Of a stretch of 47,329 bases of DNA, positions 28,241-38,351 are shown in pieces. A model generated the notes under the pieces. The model was not told the DNA's origin, searched no databases, and worked only from the letters and a program-made list of their open reading frames with translations. Positions within the stretch are counted from its first letter, which is position 1, and every line of letters begins with the position of its first letter. This stretch comes from Lysobacterales bacterium (GTDB lineage: Bacteria; Pseudomonadota; Gammaproteobacteria; Xanthomonadales; SZUA-36), in NCBI GenBank assembly GCA_013002505.1, contig JABDJL010000163.1:1-47329 (forward strand), given 5' to 3'. A program made the translations under genes and the position numbers.

Positions 28241-28759
28241 TCAGTTGTTGCAGTTGGCCGCCAGGAATGCTTTTGTTTCGTCGAGTGCTTCGAGCCTCTT
28301 GTCATCATCGAGGCGCTGAACCGTTCCATCTTCGCCTCGAATCATCACCCGTGGACTGGGTTCGAGGACGGCCAGCTGCCTGCGCATGAGATCGCACTCC
28401 TTTGCCCGTTTTTCGGCCTGCTGTGCTTGCTCCCTGGCTTTTTCTGCGCGCGCCCTGCGTCGTTGCTCGGCGTAAGACACCGACTCATCTTCTGCCGCCT
28501 GTGCATCGCTGGCCGCCCCATCTTCGGAGGCGGGCTCCGCATTTTCGGAGGGCTTGACCGAAGGCGCACTGACGGAAGGAACGGTGTTTGGCCGCACTCC
28601 AACCGGCGTGGCTTCCACACCTTCCGGAACGATGCTGCCGAAATGGACAACGCCCTGGTCATCTACCCAGCGGTAAATCTGGCTGGCGGACCATGCAGCG
28701 CTGCCTGCGAGCAAAAGAAGCGCAACTGCCGACAAAGTGATTAAAGTTTTCTGAAACAT
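28241..28759 (-). CDS. DUF4124-domain protein
   Basis: 172 residues. A signal peptide (about 1-24, LLLLAGSAAWSAS) is followed by the DUF4124 core QIYRWVDDQGVVHFGSIVPEG. Then comes a low-complexity acidic linker and a charged coiled coil (QRRRARAEKAREQAQQAEKRAKECDLMRRQL), and a last segment with a second cysteine (LAANCNN). DUF4124 proteins are common periplasmic proteins of proteobacteria with no assigned reaction. AAAGGGA precedes the ATG. It stands alone, divergent from pssA. Confidence 0.88.
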   Translation of the reverse strand: MFQKTLITLSAVALLLLAGSAAWSASQIYRWVDDQGVVHFGSIVPEGVEATPVGVRPNTVPSVSAPSVKPSENAEPASEDGAASDAQAAEDESVSYAEQRRRARAEKAREQAQQAEKRAKECDLMRRQLAVLEPSPRVMIRGEDGTVQRLDDDKRLEALDETKAFLAANCNN

Positions 28760-28874
28760 CGTCGATATCCCTTTCGAAGACAGGTATTCCTTATAGCACA
28801 GGCGGCATGGAAACCCCAGTTTGGCCGCCGGGTTTACATGCTAATATTCGCTTCCTGCACTGACCGTGGCGATC

Positions 28875-29717
28875 ATGAGCAAAGACAAGACACAATCCGG
28901 CCGGATCAGGCAAGGTGGCGTTTTCCTGCTGCCTAACCTGCTCACCACTGGCGCGTTGTTTGCCGGCTTCTACTCGATTATTTCCGGTATCAATGGTGAC
29001 TACATTGCATCAGCCGTGGCCGTGGTTGTCGCGGGCGTGCTGGATGGCCTGGACGGTCGCGTTGCACGCCTGACCAACACCCAGAGCGATTTTGGCGTTC
29101 AGTACGACAGCCTTTGTGATCTTGTTTCTTTTGGCCTGGCCCCGGCATTGCTGGCTTTTAACTGGTCGTTGAAAGGGCTTTCCGAATATGGTGTCGTGGC
29201 GGGCAAGCTGGGCTGGCTTGCGGCGTTTGTTTACATGGCATGCGCCGCATTGAGGCTGGCACGATTCAATACGCAGGCCGACAGCGGCGATAAAAACTGG
29301 TTCCAGGGCCTGGCCAGCCCGGCCGCTGCAGGCACGCTGGTTACCACCATCTGGTTCTGGGTGGACAACGGCTTCAGCGGTGCCGCGATGCAGTGGCTGA
29401 TCTTGCCGCTGACCATCATGCTGGGTTTGCTGATGTTTTCCCGGGTACGTTATTTCAGCTTCAAGTCCTGGTCGCTTGCCGAGCGGGTACCGGTTGCATG
29501 GATATTCGCAGCCGTGCTGATCCTGGTGTTGCTGGCAGTTGATCCTCCCACCGTGTTTATGACCCTGGGATTCATTTATGTCACTTCGGGGCTGGTTATC
29601 ACGGTCATCGGACGGCGTAACTGGAAGTCGCGCAGAGCGCGCCGGCTGGCAAAACGCCTGAAACCGGGCAATGCTGAAAACCAGCCGGGCGATGCGCCAC
29701 CGGAAGAAAACACGTGA
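28875..29717 (+). CDS. pssA: CDP-diacylglycerol-serine O-phosphatidyltransferase
   Basis: 280 residues from ATG 28875; a GTG three codons earlier is possible. CDP-alcohol phosphatidyltransferase family: the full motif D60-G61-x2-A64-R65-x8-G74-x3-D78-x3-D82 is present, with about eight membrane helices. It makes phosphatidylserine, the precursor of phosphatidylethanolamine, in the inner membrane. The opening FLLPNLLTTGALFAGFYSII is the integral-membrane PssA type (Bacillus-like), not the peripheral E. coli enzyme. Its stop overlaps the GTG start of holD. Confidence 0.93.
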   Translation: MSKDKTQSGRIRQGGVFLLPNLLTTGALFAGFYSIISGINGDYIASAVAVVVAGVLDGLDGRVARLTNTQSDFGVQYDSLCDLVSFGLAPALLAFNWSLKGLSEYGVVAGKLGWLAAFVYMACAALRLARFNTQADSGDKNWFQGLASPAAAGTLVTTIWFWVDNGFSGAAMQWLILPLTIMLGLLMFSRVRYFSFKSWSLAERVPVAWIFAAVLILVLLAVDPPTVFMTLGFIYVTSGLVITVIGRRNWKSRRARRLAKRLKPGNAENQPGDAPPEENT

Positions 29718-30181
29718 TCGCGGCGCGGCAAAAAGCTTACCTGGATGCGATGAACATCCCGGTGTGGGTTTTGCGCAGCACTGCGGAAGCCAGCAATTCT
29801 GCCTGTGCCGTGCAACTTGGTCCGGGTTCAGGCCAGGTGTTGCTGCTGTGCGCGTCACGCGAGCATTCGGCCGGGAAACTTGCATCCGATATCGCCCGTG
29901 CCCTGCGAATCGAACCGGTCTGGGGCTGGCCGGTAGACGACCCCTCTTGCCCGTTACTCGCTGAAAGTGTCGGCGAACGCCTGTTCACGCACATCGTTGT
30001 CTTCGGCAGCGATGCAGAATTGTCAGGCTTCGGTGGGCCGGCATCGGAGTTGTTGGGAAGTGCCGCGGTTATCAGGGCGCCTGCGATGCCTGACTTGAGG
30101 CAGTCGGCGGCTGAGCGACGCAAGTTGTGGGCCCAGCTGTGCCAGCATTCTCTGGCAGGACCAAGGAGCCCGGCCGGCTAG
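29714..30181 (+). CDS. holD: DNA polymerase III psi subunit (HolD)
   Basis: 155 residues, GTG start overlapping the pssA stop. Sequence similarity to known HolD is low but patterned: an N-terminal RQKAYLDAMNIPVWVLR resembles the SSB/chi-linked N-terminal segment RxWQLxxLGITQWxLR of E. coli psi. The C-terminal block at about 122-143 (APAMPDLRQ, then ERRKLWAQLC) matches the E. coli SPALTDLR...RAALWQQIC arrangement. Position immediately before rimI is the E. coli order. Psi joins chi to the clamp loader. The partner chi (holC) is also in the window, 3.2 kb further on. Confidence 0.8.
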   Translation: MIAARQKAYLDAMNIPVWVLRSTAEASNSACAVQLGPGSGQVLLLCASREHSAGKLASDIARALRIEPVWGWPVDDPSCPLLAESVGERLFTHIVVFGSDAELSGFGGPASELLGSAAVIRAPAMPDLRQSAAERRKLWAQLCQHSLAGPRSPAG

Positions 30182-30186
30182 CCGCC

Positions 30187-30648
30187 ATGTTTCCCCTCGT
30201 CAGGCCATTGTGGGCAGACGACCTCGTTGATGTCATGAAAATCGAGGAGGCCAGTTATCCATTCCCCTGGACCGAGGGAATTTTCAGAGATTGCATACGT
30301 ACCGGTTATGCCTGTTTCTGTTTGCAGCTTGATGGCGAATTGGTGGGTTACACGGTGTACAACTGGGGCGCCGGGGAAAGTCATTTACTCAACCTGTGCA
30401 TTCATCCCGAACGCCGCCGCCTTGGCTTTGGCGGGATGCTTCTGGAACACAGCATCAGTCACGCCCGCTCGCTGGGTTGCCAGGTCATGTACCTCGAGGT
30501 GCGTCCGAGCAACGTGGATGCAGCAAAGCTCTACGCCAAGCGCGGGTTTTCGGAAGTCGGTACCCGACCGGCTTACTACCAGTCCGACAGTGGCCGTGAA
30601 GACGCGATGGTGATGCGGCTCGACCTTCTTCCCGAGGAACTTGACTGA
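30187..30648 (+). CDS. rimI: Ribosomal protein alanine N-acetyltransferase
   Basis: 153 residues, GNAT fold. It acetylates the N-terminal alanine of ribosomal protein S18. Typical segments: VMKIEEASYPFPWTEGIFRD, LLNLCIHPERRRLGFGGMLL for acetyl-CoA, and LEVRPSNVDAAKLYAKRGF. ATG at 30187 is preferred over a further 5' frame extension inside holD. It starts 5 bp after the holD stop and ends 14 bp from the convergent valS. Confidence 0.92.
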   Translation: MFPLVRPLWADDLVDVMKIEEASYPFPWTEGIFRDCIRTGYACFCLQLDGELVGYTVYNWGAGESHLLNLCIHPERRRLGFGGMLLEHSISHARSLGCQVMYLEVRPSNVDAAKLYAKRGFSEVGTRPAYYQSDSGREDAMVMRLDLLPEELD

Positions 30649-30661
30649 GGAACCCCTGGCG

Positions 30662-33406
30662 CTACAGCTTTTCCAGGCGTTCAATCTGTTCCTCGAGCCT
30701 TGACACCCTGGACTCGTGCGTTGCGAGCCGCTGCTGTTCCTGCAACACGACCTCTTCGGGCGCATTGTCAACGAAACGCTTGTTCGACAACTTTCCCTGG
30801 GATTGCTTCAGACCAGCCCGTTCACTGGCCAGTTGCTTGTTAAGGCGCTGTAATTCGGCCTTTACATCGACCAGGCCTTCCAGCGGAATCAAGACCCGTA
30901 AATCGCCGACCAGCGCAACGGCCGCCTTCGAAGCATCGGCGTCTTCGCCCAGCCATTCCAAGGATGCCACGCGACCCAGGCTGGCCAGCAACGATTCGAA
31001 TCGCGCACTGCGCTCGCGGTCGGACTCTGTGCCTGCCTGGAACTGCAATGGCAGCTTCAATGATGGCGCAAGATTCAGCTCCGATCGGATACGCCGGATG
31101 CCTTGCAGAACCTCCTTGAGCCACTCAATTTCGCTTTCCGCCACGTCGTCGGGTTGCCCCGGTTCCGGATAGCTGCAGAGCATGATCGAATCACCCTCCA
31201 GGTGCAGCGGTTCTCGAAGTCGTTGCCAGATTTCCTCGCTGATGAACGGCATGAAAGGGTGCAGGGTGCGCAAGGTGATTTCCAGCACGCGTAACAAGGT
31301 GTGCCGCGTGGCATTGCGCTGGTTTTCATCGCCTTGTTGCAGTGCGGGTTTGGACAGTTCCAGGTACCAGTCGCAGTATTCGTTCCAGGCGAACTCGTAG
31401 ATCGCGTGGGCAGCGAGGTCCATGCGATAGGACTCGATGTGCTGGCGTACCTCGGCAACCATGCGGTCGGTGCGTGACAGTATCCAGCGGTCGGCTGCGG
31501 ACAGCGTATCGGGCAGCTGCACCTCGTGGCCATCGGTTTGCATCAGGACATAGCGGGCGGCGTTCCACAGCTTGTTGCAGAAATTCCGGTTGCCCTCGAT
31601 ACGGCCCAGTTCGAAGCGGATATCGCGACCGGTCGTGGCGAGGGCGGCAAACGTAAAGCGCATCGCGTCGCAGCCATACGCCGCGATGCCATCAGGGAAT
31701 TCTTCGCGGGTCGCTTTTTCGATGGCCGGAGCCATTTGGGGCTGCATCAGCCCGGACGTGCGCTTGGCGACCAGAGATTCGAGATCGATTCCGTCAATCA
31801 GGTCTATGGGGTCGAGTACGTTGCCCTTGGACTTTGACATTTTCTGCCCATGGCTGTCACGAATCAGGCCATGGATGTAGACCTCGGTGAAGGGCACATC
31901 TCCCATGAAGCGCAGTCCCATCATGATCATGCGCGCGACCCAGAAGAAAATGATATCGAAACCTGTGACCAGCACTGATGTCGGGTAAAAGCGCTCGAGT
32001 CGTCTGTTTTGTTCTGGCCAGCCAAGCGTTGTGAACGGCCATAAGGCCGATGAAAACCAGGTGTCCAGCACATCCGGATCCTGCATCAGGGTGACACCGC
32101 CCGCCAAGCCGCTGCGCTCGCGGGCATCCTGCTCGTCGTATCCAACGTGAATGCCGCCATCTTCGTCGTACCACGCCGGAATACGATGCCCCCACCACAA
32201 TTGGCGCGAAATGCACCAGTCTTCAATGCGGTTCATCCAGTCGAAATAGGTCTTGTTCCAGTTTTCGGGCACAAAGCGGATGTTGCCGTCTTCAACCGCC
32301 TTGATGGCCGGTTCCGCCAGCGGTGCAATTTTGACGTACCACTGGTCGGTCAGGTACGGCTCGATGACTGCGCCAGAACGGTCGCCGCGGGGAATCATCA
32401 ACTTGTGGTCGCTGACGCTCTCGAGGAGACCGGCCGACTCCAGGTCGGCGACGATTTTCGCGCGTGCTTCAAAACGGTCGAGCCCCCGGTAAGCCTCGGG
32501 CGCTTCATCGTTGAGCGTCGCGTCATCGTTCAGCACGTTGATCATCGGCAGCTCGTGGCGGCGGCCAATTTCATAATCATTGAAATCGTGCGCCGGCGTG
32601 ATCTTGACGCAGCCGGAGCCAAATTCCATGTCCACGTAGTCATCGACAATGACCGGGATTGACCGGTCCGTCAATGGCAAGCGCAATTGCAGGCCGTGCA
32701 GGCTCCGATAGCGCTCGTCTTCAGGGTTAACCGCCACCGCGGTGTCGCCGAGCAGGGTTTCCGGTCGCGTGGTCGCCACGACGATGTGGCCCTGGCCGTC
32801 GGTGCGCGGGTAGCGGATATGCCACAACTTGCCGTTTTCTTCCTCCGACAGTACTTCGAGATCTGACAGGGCAGTGTGTAAAACCGGGTCCCAGTTGACC
32901 AGGCGTTTACCGCGGTAAATCAGGCCATCGTGATAAAGCTCGACAAAGACCTTGCGCACGGCAACCGACAGTCCCTCGTCCATGGTGAAGCATTCGTGCT
33001 GCCAGTCCACGGACGCGCCGAGCCGTCTCATCTGGCCCTGGATTTTACCGCTGGAATGTTCTTTCCACTCCCACACGGCTTCGACGAAACCTTCACGACC
33101 CAGGTCGTGCCGGGATTTTCCTTCCTCGGCCAGTTGCCGCTCGACGACCATCTGGGTGGCAATTCCGGCGTGATCGGTTCCGGGCTGCCATAACGAAGCT
33201 TTTCCCGACATCCGGTGATAACGCGTCAGGACGTCCATGATGGTGTCCTGGAAGGCATGGCCCATGTGCAGGCTGCCGGTGACATTGGGAGGCGGCAGCA
33301 TGATGCTGTAGGTCTGCTCGGCATCGGACGGGGCGAAATAGTTCGCTGCCTCCCAAGCCTGGTACCACCGATGTTCAATGTCCGCCGGCGCGTAGCTTTT
33401 ATCCAT
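30662..33406 (-). CDS. valS: Valyl-tRNA synthetase
   Basis: 914 residues, class I. The HIGH motif is in [13 protein letters not shown] near residue 37. A CP1 editing domain fills about 160-420 ([19 protein letters not shown], then [11 protein letters not shown]). The KMSKS motif is [13 protein letters not shown] and the tail is the ValS coiled coil ([28 protein letters not shown], split by family signature). It charges tRNA-Val. It is downstream of pepA and holC on the same strand, the arrangement found in E. coli (pepA-holC-valS). Confidence 0.98.
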   Translation of the reverse strand: MDKSYAPADIEHRWYQAWEAANYFAPSDAEQTYSIMLPPPNVTGSLHMGHAFQDTIMDVLTRYHRMSGKASLWQPGTDHAGIATQMVVERQLAEEGKSRHDLGREGFVEAVWEWKEHSSGKIQGQMRRLGASVDWQHECFTMDEGLSVAVRKVFVELYHDGLIYRGKRLVNWDPVLHTALSDLEVLSEEENGKLWHIRYPRTDGQGHIVVATTRPETLLGDTAVAVNPEDERYRSLHGLQLRLPLTDRSIPVIVDDYVDMEFGSGCVKITPAHDFNDYEIGRRHELPMINVLNDDATLNDEAPEAYRGLDRFEARAKIVADLESAGLLESVSDHKLMIPRGDRSGAVIEPYLTDQWYVKIAPLAEPAIKAVEDGNIRFVPENWNKTYFDWMNRIEDWCISRQLWWGHRIPAWYDEDGGIHVGYDEQDARERSGLAGGVTLMQDPDVLDTWFSSALWPFTTLGWPEQNRRLERFYPTSVLVTGFDIIFFWVARMIMMGLRFMGDVPFTEVYIHGLIRDSHGQKMSKSKGNVLDPIDLIDGIDLESLVAKRTSGLMQPQMAPAIEKATREEFPDGIAAYGCDAMRFTFAALATTGRDIRFELGRIEGNRNFCNKLWNAARYVLMQTDGHEVQLPDTLSAADRWILSRTDRMVAEVRQHIESYRMDLAAHAIYEFAWNEYCDWYLELSKPALQQGDENQRNATRHTLLRVLEITLRTLHPFMPFISEEIWQRLREPLHLEGDSIMLCSYPEPGQPDDVAESEIEWLKEVLQGIRRIRSELNLAPSLKLPLQFQAGTESDRERSARFESLLASLGRVASLEWLGEDADASKAAVALVGDLRVLIPLEGLVDVKAELQRLNKQLASERAGLKQSQGKLSNKRFVDNAPEEVVLQEQQRLATHESRVSRLEEQIERLEKL

Positions 33407-33420
33407 GTTAAATTTTTATC

Positions 33421-33858
33421 CTACTTGCTGATGTCGTGCGCTGCGGGTTCAATGCCGTGTTTGCGATAAAAACGGAATTTGTCTCTTGACGCCTGCAGGC
33501 CCGGGCCTGCCTGCGGTACGATCTCCAATAATCGCGAAAAACGAGACGGTTCCTGCAGGGGTTGCGGGCACAGGTTTATCACCACCTCGGCGTCTCCGAG
33601 GTCCTTGATGGTTGTGATGACCACCGATGCGGCATGATCCGAATCTTTGTTACTCAATTCGTGAGGTAAAAACCGTTCGCCCGGAGTTTCCCACATCAAT
33701 TCATTGAGATCACTGGCCTGGCGGGCGTCTTCGGTCACCACGGTAACGGCATGACCGCGTTCCCAGGCCATCAGGGACAGGCGGCAGGCGAGGCGTCGCT
33801 CGTCGAGGCCGGGCGTCTTGAGCAGGTAAAAGTCGACCTGGCAGTCGCGACTGGTCAT
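33421..33858 (-). CDS. holC: DNA polymerase III chi subunit
   Basis: 145 residues. VDFYLLKTPGLDERRLACRLSLMAWERG is the family opening, followed by DLNELMWETPGERFLPHEL and a GDAEVVINLCPQPLQEP segment. Chi bridges psi in the clamp loader to single-strand binding protein. ATG overlaps the last base of the pepA stop (TGATG), so the two are coupled; valS starts 14 bp later. Confidence 0.95.
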   Translation of the reverse strand: MTSRDCQVDFYLLKTPGLDERRLACRLSLMAWERGHAVTVVTEDARQASDLNELMWETPGERFLPHELSNKDSDHAASVVITTIKDLGDAEVVINLCPQPLQEPSRFSRLLEIVPQAGPGLQASRDKFRFYRKHGIEPAAHDISK

Positions 33859-35330
33859 CAGGCCTGGTTGATCAGGAATTGGGTCAGCAGGCCGACCGGG
33901 CGCCCCGTGGCGCCCTCGGTTTCACCCCATTTCCAGGCGGACCCCGCAATATCGAGGTGCGCCCAGCGCAATTCCTTGGCGAAGCGTGAAAGGAAACATC
34001 CGGCAGTGATCGCCCCCGCCGGCATGCCGCCGACATTCTTCATGTCGGCGAACGGCGTCTTGAGTTGCGACTGGTAGTCCTCCCAGATCGGCAGTCTCCA
34101 GGCGCGGTCGTGGCTTTGTTGACCTGCAGCCAGCAACTCCTCGGCAAGGTCATCGTGCTTGCTCATCAGGCCACTGGCATGGTGGCCAAGCGCGACCACG
34201 CACGCGCCGGTCAGGGTTGCAACGTCGATAACGGCAGAGGCATTGAACCGTTGCGAGTAGGTCAGGGCGTCACACAGGACCAGTCGGCCTTCGGCATCCG
34301 TGTTGAGTACTTCGATGGTCTGACCGGACATGCTGGTCAATACATCACCGGGGCGGTAGGCCTTGCCCCCGGGCATGTTCTCGGCCGCTGCAACGATCAT
34401 CACGAGGTTAATTTCAAGCCCCAGTTCTGCACAGGCCTCAAATGCCCCGATGACGCCGGCGGCGCCGCACATGTCAAACTTCATCTGGTCCATGTTGGCG
34501 CCGGGCTTGAGTGAAATCCCACCGGTGTCAAATGTGATGCCCTTGCCGACCAGCACCACGGGTGCCTTATCGCCAGCTGCGCCCTTGTAAGAAAGAACGA
34601 TCAACCGTGGCGGATTGGCGCTGCCCTGTCCGACGGCCAGCAGTGCGTTCATGCCCAGGTCGGCCATTTCCCGTGGCCCGAGAATTTCAACATCGACGCT
34701 GTCAAAGCGTCCTGCGATTTCCGTCGCCTGTCCGGCCAGGTATTCCGGGGTGCACAGGTTGGGTGGCAAATTGCCCAGTTCGCGAGCGCGTAGGAAGCCC
34801 ACGGCCAGGCCGCGCGCCTGCTCGATGGCGCCAGCCGCGCCTTCGGCGTCCGTGAAGCTGACGGACTTCAGGGGGTGCGGCGTGTGTTCATGGTGTTTCT
34901 TGGTGGCTGAATACAGGTAATTCGCGCGGTGTACTGCCAGCGCTTCCTGGCGCATTCTCCAGGCATGGTCACGGTCGCTCAGTTCGATATCCGCAAGGCA
35001 CAGGTGCGCTTCGGTCACGGGATGGTCGCGCAGGTATTTACCTGCGTCCATGCAGGTTCTTTCAAACCGCGATTCATCGAGTTTATCGGCCGCGCCGAAC
35101 CCCATGACGAGGATGCGCTCGGCAGTGACGCCTTTCAGTCCGTGAAGCATGGTTTTACTGCCGCGGCTGTCATCGATGTCACCTCTTTCGATCAGGCGGC
35201 TGATCTCACCACCACTGGCGTCGTCAACCTGTGCAGCGGCGCCGTTGAGCGCGGCATCTTCGATGATGCCAATGACCAGACACGGGGTGGCTGCCTCGTG
35301 AGGCGATTGGGTGTTAAGGTTGAACTTCAT
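33858..35330 (-). CDS. pepA: Leucyl aminopeptidase
   Basis: 490 residues, M17 family. The metal-binding core is in KGITFDTGGISLKPGANMDQMKFD and NTDAEGRLVLCDAL, with the catalytic lysine and arginine in these blocks. It removes N-terminal leucine and similar residues; E. coli PepA also binds DNA in XerCD recombination. ATG at 35330 has AAGGGA before it and begins at the family start (MKFNLNTQSP); a frame extension of 15 codons upstream is unsupported. The promoter region is shared with the divergent lptF. Confidence 0.96.
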   Translation of the reverse strand: MKFNLNTQSPHEAATPCLVIGIIEDAALNGAAAQVDDASGGEISRLIERGDIDDSRGSKTMLHGLKGVTAERILVMGFGAADKLDESRFERTCMDAGKYLRDHPVTEAHLCLADIELSDRDHAWRMRQEALAVHRANYLYSATKKHHEHTPHPLKSVSFTDAEGAAGAIEQARGLAVGFLRARELGNLPPNLCTPEYLAGQATEIAGRFDSVDVEILGPREMADLGMNALLAVGQGSANPPRLIVLSYKGAAGDKAPVVLVGKGITFDTGGISLKPGANMDQMKFDMCGAAGVIGAFEACAELGLEINLVMIVAAAENMPGGKAYRPGDVLTSMSGQTIEVLNTDAEGRLVLCDALTYSQRFNASAVIDVATLTGACVVALGHHASGLMSKHDDLAEELLAAGQQSHDRAWRLPIWEDYQSQLKTPFADMKNVGGMPAGAITAGCFLSRFAKELRWAHLDIAGSAWKWGETEGATGRPVGLLTQFLINQA

Positions 35331-35444
35331 TTTCAGGGTCCCTTTCCGTATTTGCCCGTGCACGGGCATCTTCATCGCGGGTCTTGCTGCTAAAATGCAG
35401 CTGAACCCATCATTCTACAAGAATTTTCCTTCGCCGAGGCCAAA

Positions 35445-36566
35445 TTGAATATTCTCCAGAAATACATCCTGCGCGAATGGTTCTGGACGTTCCTTGCGGT
35501 CAGTTTCGTACTAATGTTGGTCATCCTGGGATCGTTTCTCGGTGAGATGTTCAATGACATTGCCGATGGCCGCATGCCACCGGGCCTGGTGGGCGTTCAA
35601 TTGCTGCTTTTTATTCCACAAGCAATGGGTGACATACTGCCACTGGCGGCATTTGTCGCGATCATGTGGGGACTTGGCCGGTTGTACCGCGACCAGGAGA
35701 TGGCGGTCATGCGTGCCAGCGGTTTTCATTGGAAGCAGTTGTTACCCCCGTTGATGAGGTTAACGATTCCGGTTGCAGCCTTGCTGCTGGTGGTCGAGTT
35801 TTCGATTGCACCCCGGACCAGCGCCCAGGCCGACAAGGTGCTGGAAGATGCATTTCGCACGGCAGCGGTTTGGGGACTGCAAGCCGGCCAGTTCCATGTG
35901 CTCGAAGATGGTGCTTTCGTCATTTATGTCGAAGCGCTCGAGGATGAGGGGCGGACTCTGCGCAATGTGTTCGTTCATCAGCGACGTGATCAAAGAGAAC
36001 AGGTATGGTTTGCCGAGCGCGGCGAATACTGGATGGACCCGGCCAGCGGCGACCGCTTCATCACCCTGCAGGATGGCCAGATCACAGATTGGATACCCGG
36101 CAATCGCGACCTGAACCTGCTGCGTTTCCAGCGAAATGACTTGCGGCTTCCCGAGCCAAAAGTACGCTCAAGTTCAGTCAAACTTGAGTCTCAGCGGAGC
36201 GCCGACCTGCTGACGCAGGGAGACGCCGTAGCGTGGGCAGAGCTCCAGTGGCGGCTAATGCCGGCGGTGCTGACACTGGTCCTCAGCTTCCTGGCCATTC
36301 CGCTTTCACACTCTGACCCCCGGGAAGGCCGTGGCAGCCGGGTCGTTCTCGGAATTCTCTCCTATGCCCTGTATACCAACGCCCTGTTCCTGTGTCGCTC
36401 CTGGGTCGCGGCAGGTGTTTTGCCAGTCTGGATCGGCCTGTGGTGGGCGCATCTGATCGTGGTGCTGGGAACCATCGCATGGCTGCGGCGCCAGGGCAGA
36501 ATGCAGGGCGCCCGCCCCGGCAAGTCTCCACCGTCCGGCATGGTCGGTGAGGCAGGCACGACATGA
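35445..36566 (+). CDS. lptF: LPS export ABC transporter permease LptF
   Basis: 373 residues of the YjgP/YjgQ family. Three membrane helices at each end enclose a periplasmic beta-jellyroll domain (about 140-260, FHVLEDGAFVIYVEALEDE, RGEYWMDPASGDRFITLQDG). With LptG and the ATPase LptB it extracts LPS from the inner membrane and passes it to LptC/LptA. The start is TTG, as no in-frame ATG or GTG precedes the first helix NILQKYILREWFWTF. The stop overlaps the lptG ATG. Confidence 0.95.
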   Translation: MNILQKYILREWFWTFLAVSFVLMLVILGSFLGEMFNDIADGRMPPGLVGVQLLLFIPQAMGDILPLAAFVAIMWGLGRLYRDQEMAVMRASGFHWKQLLPPLMRLTIPVAALLLVVEFSIAPRTSAQADKVLEDAFRTAAVWGLQAGQFHVLEDGAFVIYVEALEDEGRTLRNVFVHQRRDQREQVWFAERGEYWMDPASGDRFITLQDGQITDWIPGNRDLNLLRFQRNDLRLPEPKVRSSSVKLESQRSADLLTQGDAVAWAELQWRLMPAVLTLVLSFLAIPLSHSDPREGRGSRVVLGILSYALYTNALFLCRSWVAAGVLPVWIGLWWAHLIVVLGTIAWLRRQGRMQGARPGKSPPSGMVGEAGTT

Positions 36567-37648
36567 TCAAGCGGGTGGACAGGTACGTAGGGCAGGCCGC
36601 TGTGCTCGGGATCCTGGCCGTGTGGATTACGCTTACGTTGCTGGCGATGACGTTCAGTTTGCTCAACGAATTGCGCGGCGCAGCGGGAAATTACGGCACG
36701 CCCGAGGTGTTCTGGTTCGTATTTCTTACCATGCCGCGCACGGCATACCAGATGTTTCCCGTTTCAGCGCTGGTGGGGGCCCTCATCGGCGTGGGCGGGC
36801 TGGCGGCGAGCAACGAACTGGTGGCGTTCAGAACGGCCGGCGTTTCCCGCTTGCGACTCGCGGGCGCAGCCCTTTCAGGCACCTTGTTGCTGGCGCTTCC
36901 GGTCATGATGATGGGCGAATGGGTCGCGCCGGCGGCAGAACAACAGGGGCGGGCATTTCGCCTCAGCAAGATTTTTGACCAGGCCATCGTCGGTGGCCAG
37001 CGCGGTATGTGGATTCGTGACGGCGAGCAGATTGTCAATATTCAATTACCACTATTGTCAGAAGAGCAGGAACAGAAGCTGGTCGAGTTCCGTGACGTGG
37101 TGATTTACTCCTTTGGCCAGGCGGCGGAACTGGAATCGGTGACGCGCGCCAACGCCGCGGTGCACGATGGTGATACGTGGACCCTGGCTGAGGTTTCACG
37201 AACCCGCATTGGCCCGGATGGTGTGAGTAACCAGTCCAGTGATCGGGAACCCTGGAACTCGAACATCAAGCCCGCCCTGCTCGACGCGGCGGTGACCAGG
37301 CCGCCGTACATGTCCATCAGGGCCCTGTCCGAGCAGGTCAGGTTTCTGGGCAGCAATGGCCTGGACAACCGGGTCTACAAGGCGGAGTTTTTTGCCAAGA
37401 TTTTTTACCCGTTTTCAGTGCTTTCGCTGGTCCTTGCGGGAATGCCATTCGTGTTCGGCTCGGCAAGGCACGCCAACATGGGGTTGCGCATATTTATTGG
37501 CATCTCGGTTGGCGCACTTTTCACTATCGTTAACGGGGCGATGCAGAACATCGGCAGCGCCTATGGCCTTCACGCGGCATTCAGCGCCATTTTTCCGTCA
37601 GCGATGATCGCGATAGTTGCGATCCTGGTGCTGCGGCGCTCAGTCTGA
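36563..37648 (+). CDS. lptG: LPS export ABC transporter permease LptG
   Basis: 361 residues, paralogue of LptF with the same 3+3 helices and a periplasmic domain. The opening is VDRYVGQAAVLGILAVWITL, with LASNELVAFRTAGVSRLRL as the coupling segment and VYKAEFFAKIFYPFSVLSL before the last helices. It starts by ATGA overlap with lptF, giving a fixed ratio of the two subunits. Its stop is adjacent to the end of the convergent RDD gene. Confidence 0.96.
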   Translation: MIKRVDRYVGQAAVLGILAVWITLTLLAMTFSLLNELRGAAGNYGTPEVFWFVFLTMPRTAYQMFPVSALVGALIGVGGLAASNELVAFRTAGVSRLRLAGAALSGTLLLALPVMMMGEWVAPAAEQQGRAFRLSKIFDQAIVGGQRGMWIRDGEQIVNIQLPLLSEEQEQKLVEFRDVVIYSFGQAAELESVTRANAAVHDGDTWTLAEVSRTRIGPDGVSNQSSDREPWNSNIKPALLDAAVTRPPYMSIRALSEQVRFLGSNGLDNRVYKAEFFAKIFYPFSVLSLVLAGMPFVFGSARHANMGLRIFIGISVGALFTIVNGAMQNIGSAYGLHAAFSAIFPSAMIAIVAILVLRRSV

Positions 37649-38143
37649 TCATGACGACCTGACCAATTGGGTTCTGCTGGCAATGTCGTGCCAGGTTCTT
37701 TTTCGGTGGTCCACCAGCAACCATGCAAAACCAATTCCCGCACAGGCCGCTGAAACCAGTGACACCCCGAAACGAACCAGGCACTGAGCCCAGTCCGGAC
37801 GGCCTCCTGCGCTGTCAAGCCTGACACCCCATGCCCGCATGCCCAGAGTCATGTTGCTGCGACGCCAGCAGGCAGCAAGATAAGCGAACCATATGGCCAG
37901 CAGGTAAAGGCTGAATACGGGATCTTGCAGCGCGCGCTGGTTGCCCGAATCGAACGGCGAGGCGAGGGCGGCTCCGATCAGCAACAAGCCCACCAGGATG
38001 ACACCGTCATAAATCATGACCAGAAATAAACGAAGCAAGCCGCATGGGCGAACTTTCTCATCGCCGCTAAAATTCGATTGATGATCGTGCACTGAGTTCT
38101 CCAATGCCGTAATTCTACGTTTAATTTCGTAGCTGGATACCAT
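37649..38143 (-). CDS. RDD family membrane protein
   Basis: 164 residues. A charged N-terminus is followed by the RDD domain: LLRLFLVMIYDGVILVGLLLI (Arg/Asp pattern), a second helix VFSLYLLAIWFAYLAACWRR, the loop SNMTLGMRAWGVRLDSAGG and a last helix FGVSLVSAACAGIGFAWLL with the closing KRTWHDIASRTQLV. Family function is unclear; members are linked to transport of small solutes or osmolytes. It is commonly found next to lptG. Ribosome site is weak, so the exact start is uncertain. Confidence 0.88.
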   Translation of the reverse strand: MVSSYEIKRRITALENSVHDHQSNFSGDEKVRPCGLLRLFLVMIYDGVILVGLLLIGAALASPFDSGNQRALQDPVFSLYLLAIWFAYLAACWRRSNMTLGMRAWGVRLDSAGGRPDWAQCLVRFGVSLVSAACAGIGFAWLLVDHRKRTWHDIASRTQLVRSS

Positions 38144-38232
38144 CTGCTATGATCATTCCAGTGGGGTGGTTTGACCGCAGGTCGGGACGCTCCGAAAGAC
38201 GATTTTACAAAAATAGGCTGGAAGTCATGGTC

Positions 38233-38266
38233 CCGAGATATTATTCTGCATCGTTCGGGATCTCGG
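38233..38266 (+). other. Inverted repeat upstream of the TonB2 cluster
   Basis: CCGAGAT and ATCTCGG enclose 20 nt, about 85 bp before the DUF3450 start. It could be a 5'-leader hairpin or an operator. No clear Fur box is visible in this 208-bp leader. Confidence 0.4.
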
Positions 38267-38351
38267 TGTCACGGATTGAGGGATTGCAATACGGTCACCG
38301 GAATCGACTCAGGATTCACTTCTTCGTTTTAAAACAAACTGGAAACAGGCT

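Noticed and set aside
38144-38351. Fur box before the TonB2 cluster
   Set aside because: Expected for an iron-uptake motor, but no 19-bp match to GATAAT-type repeats could be seen in the leader.
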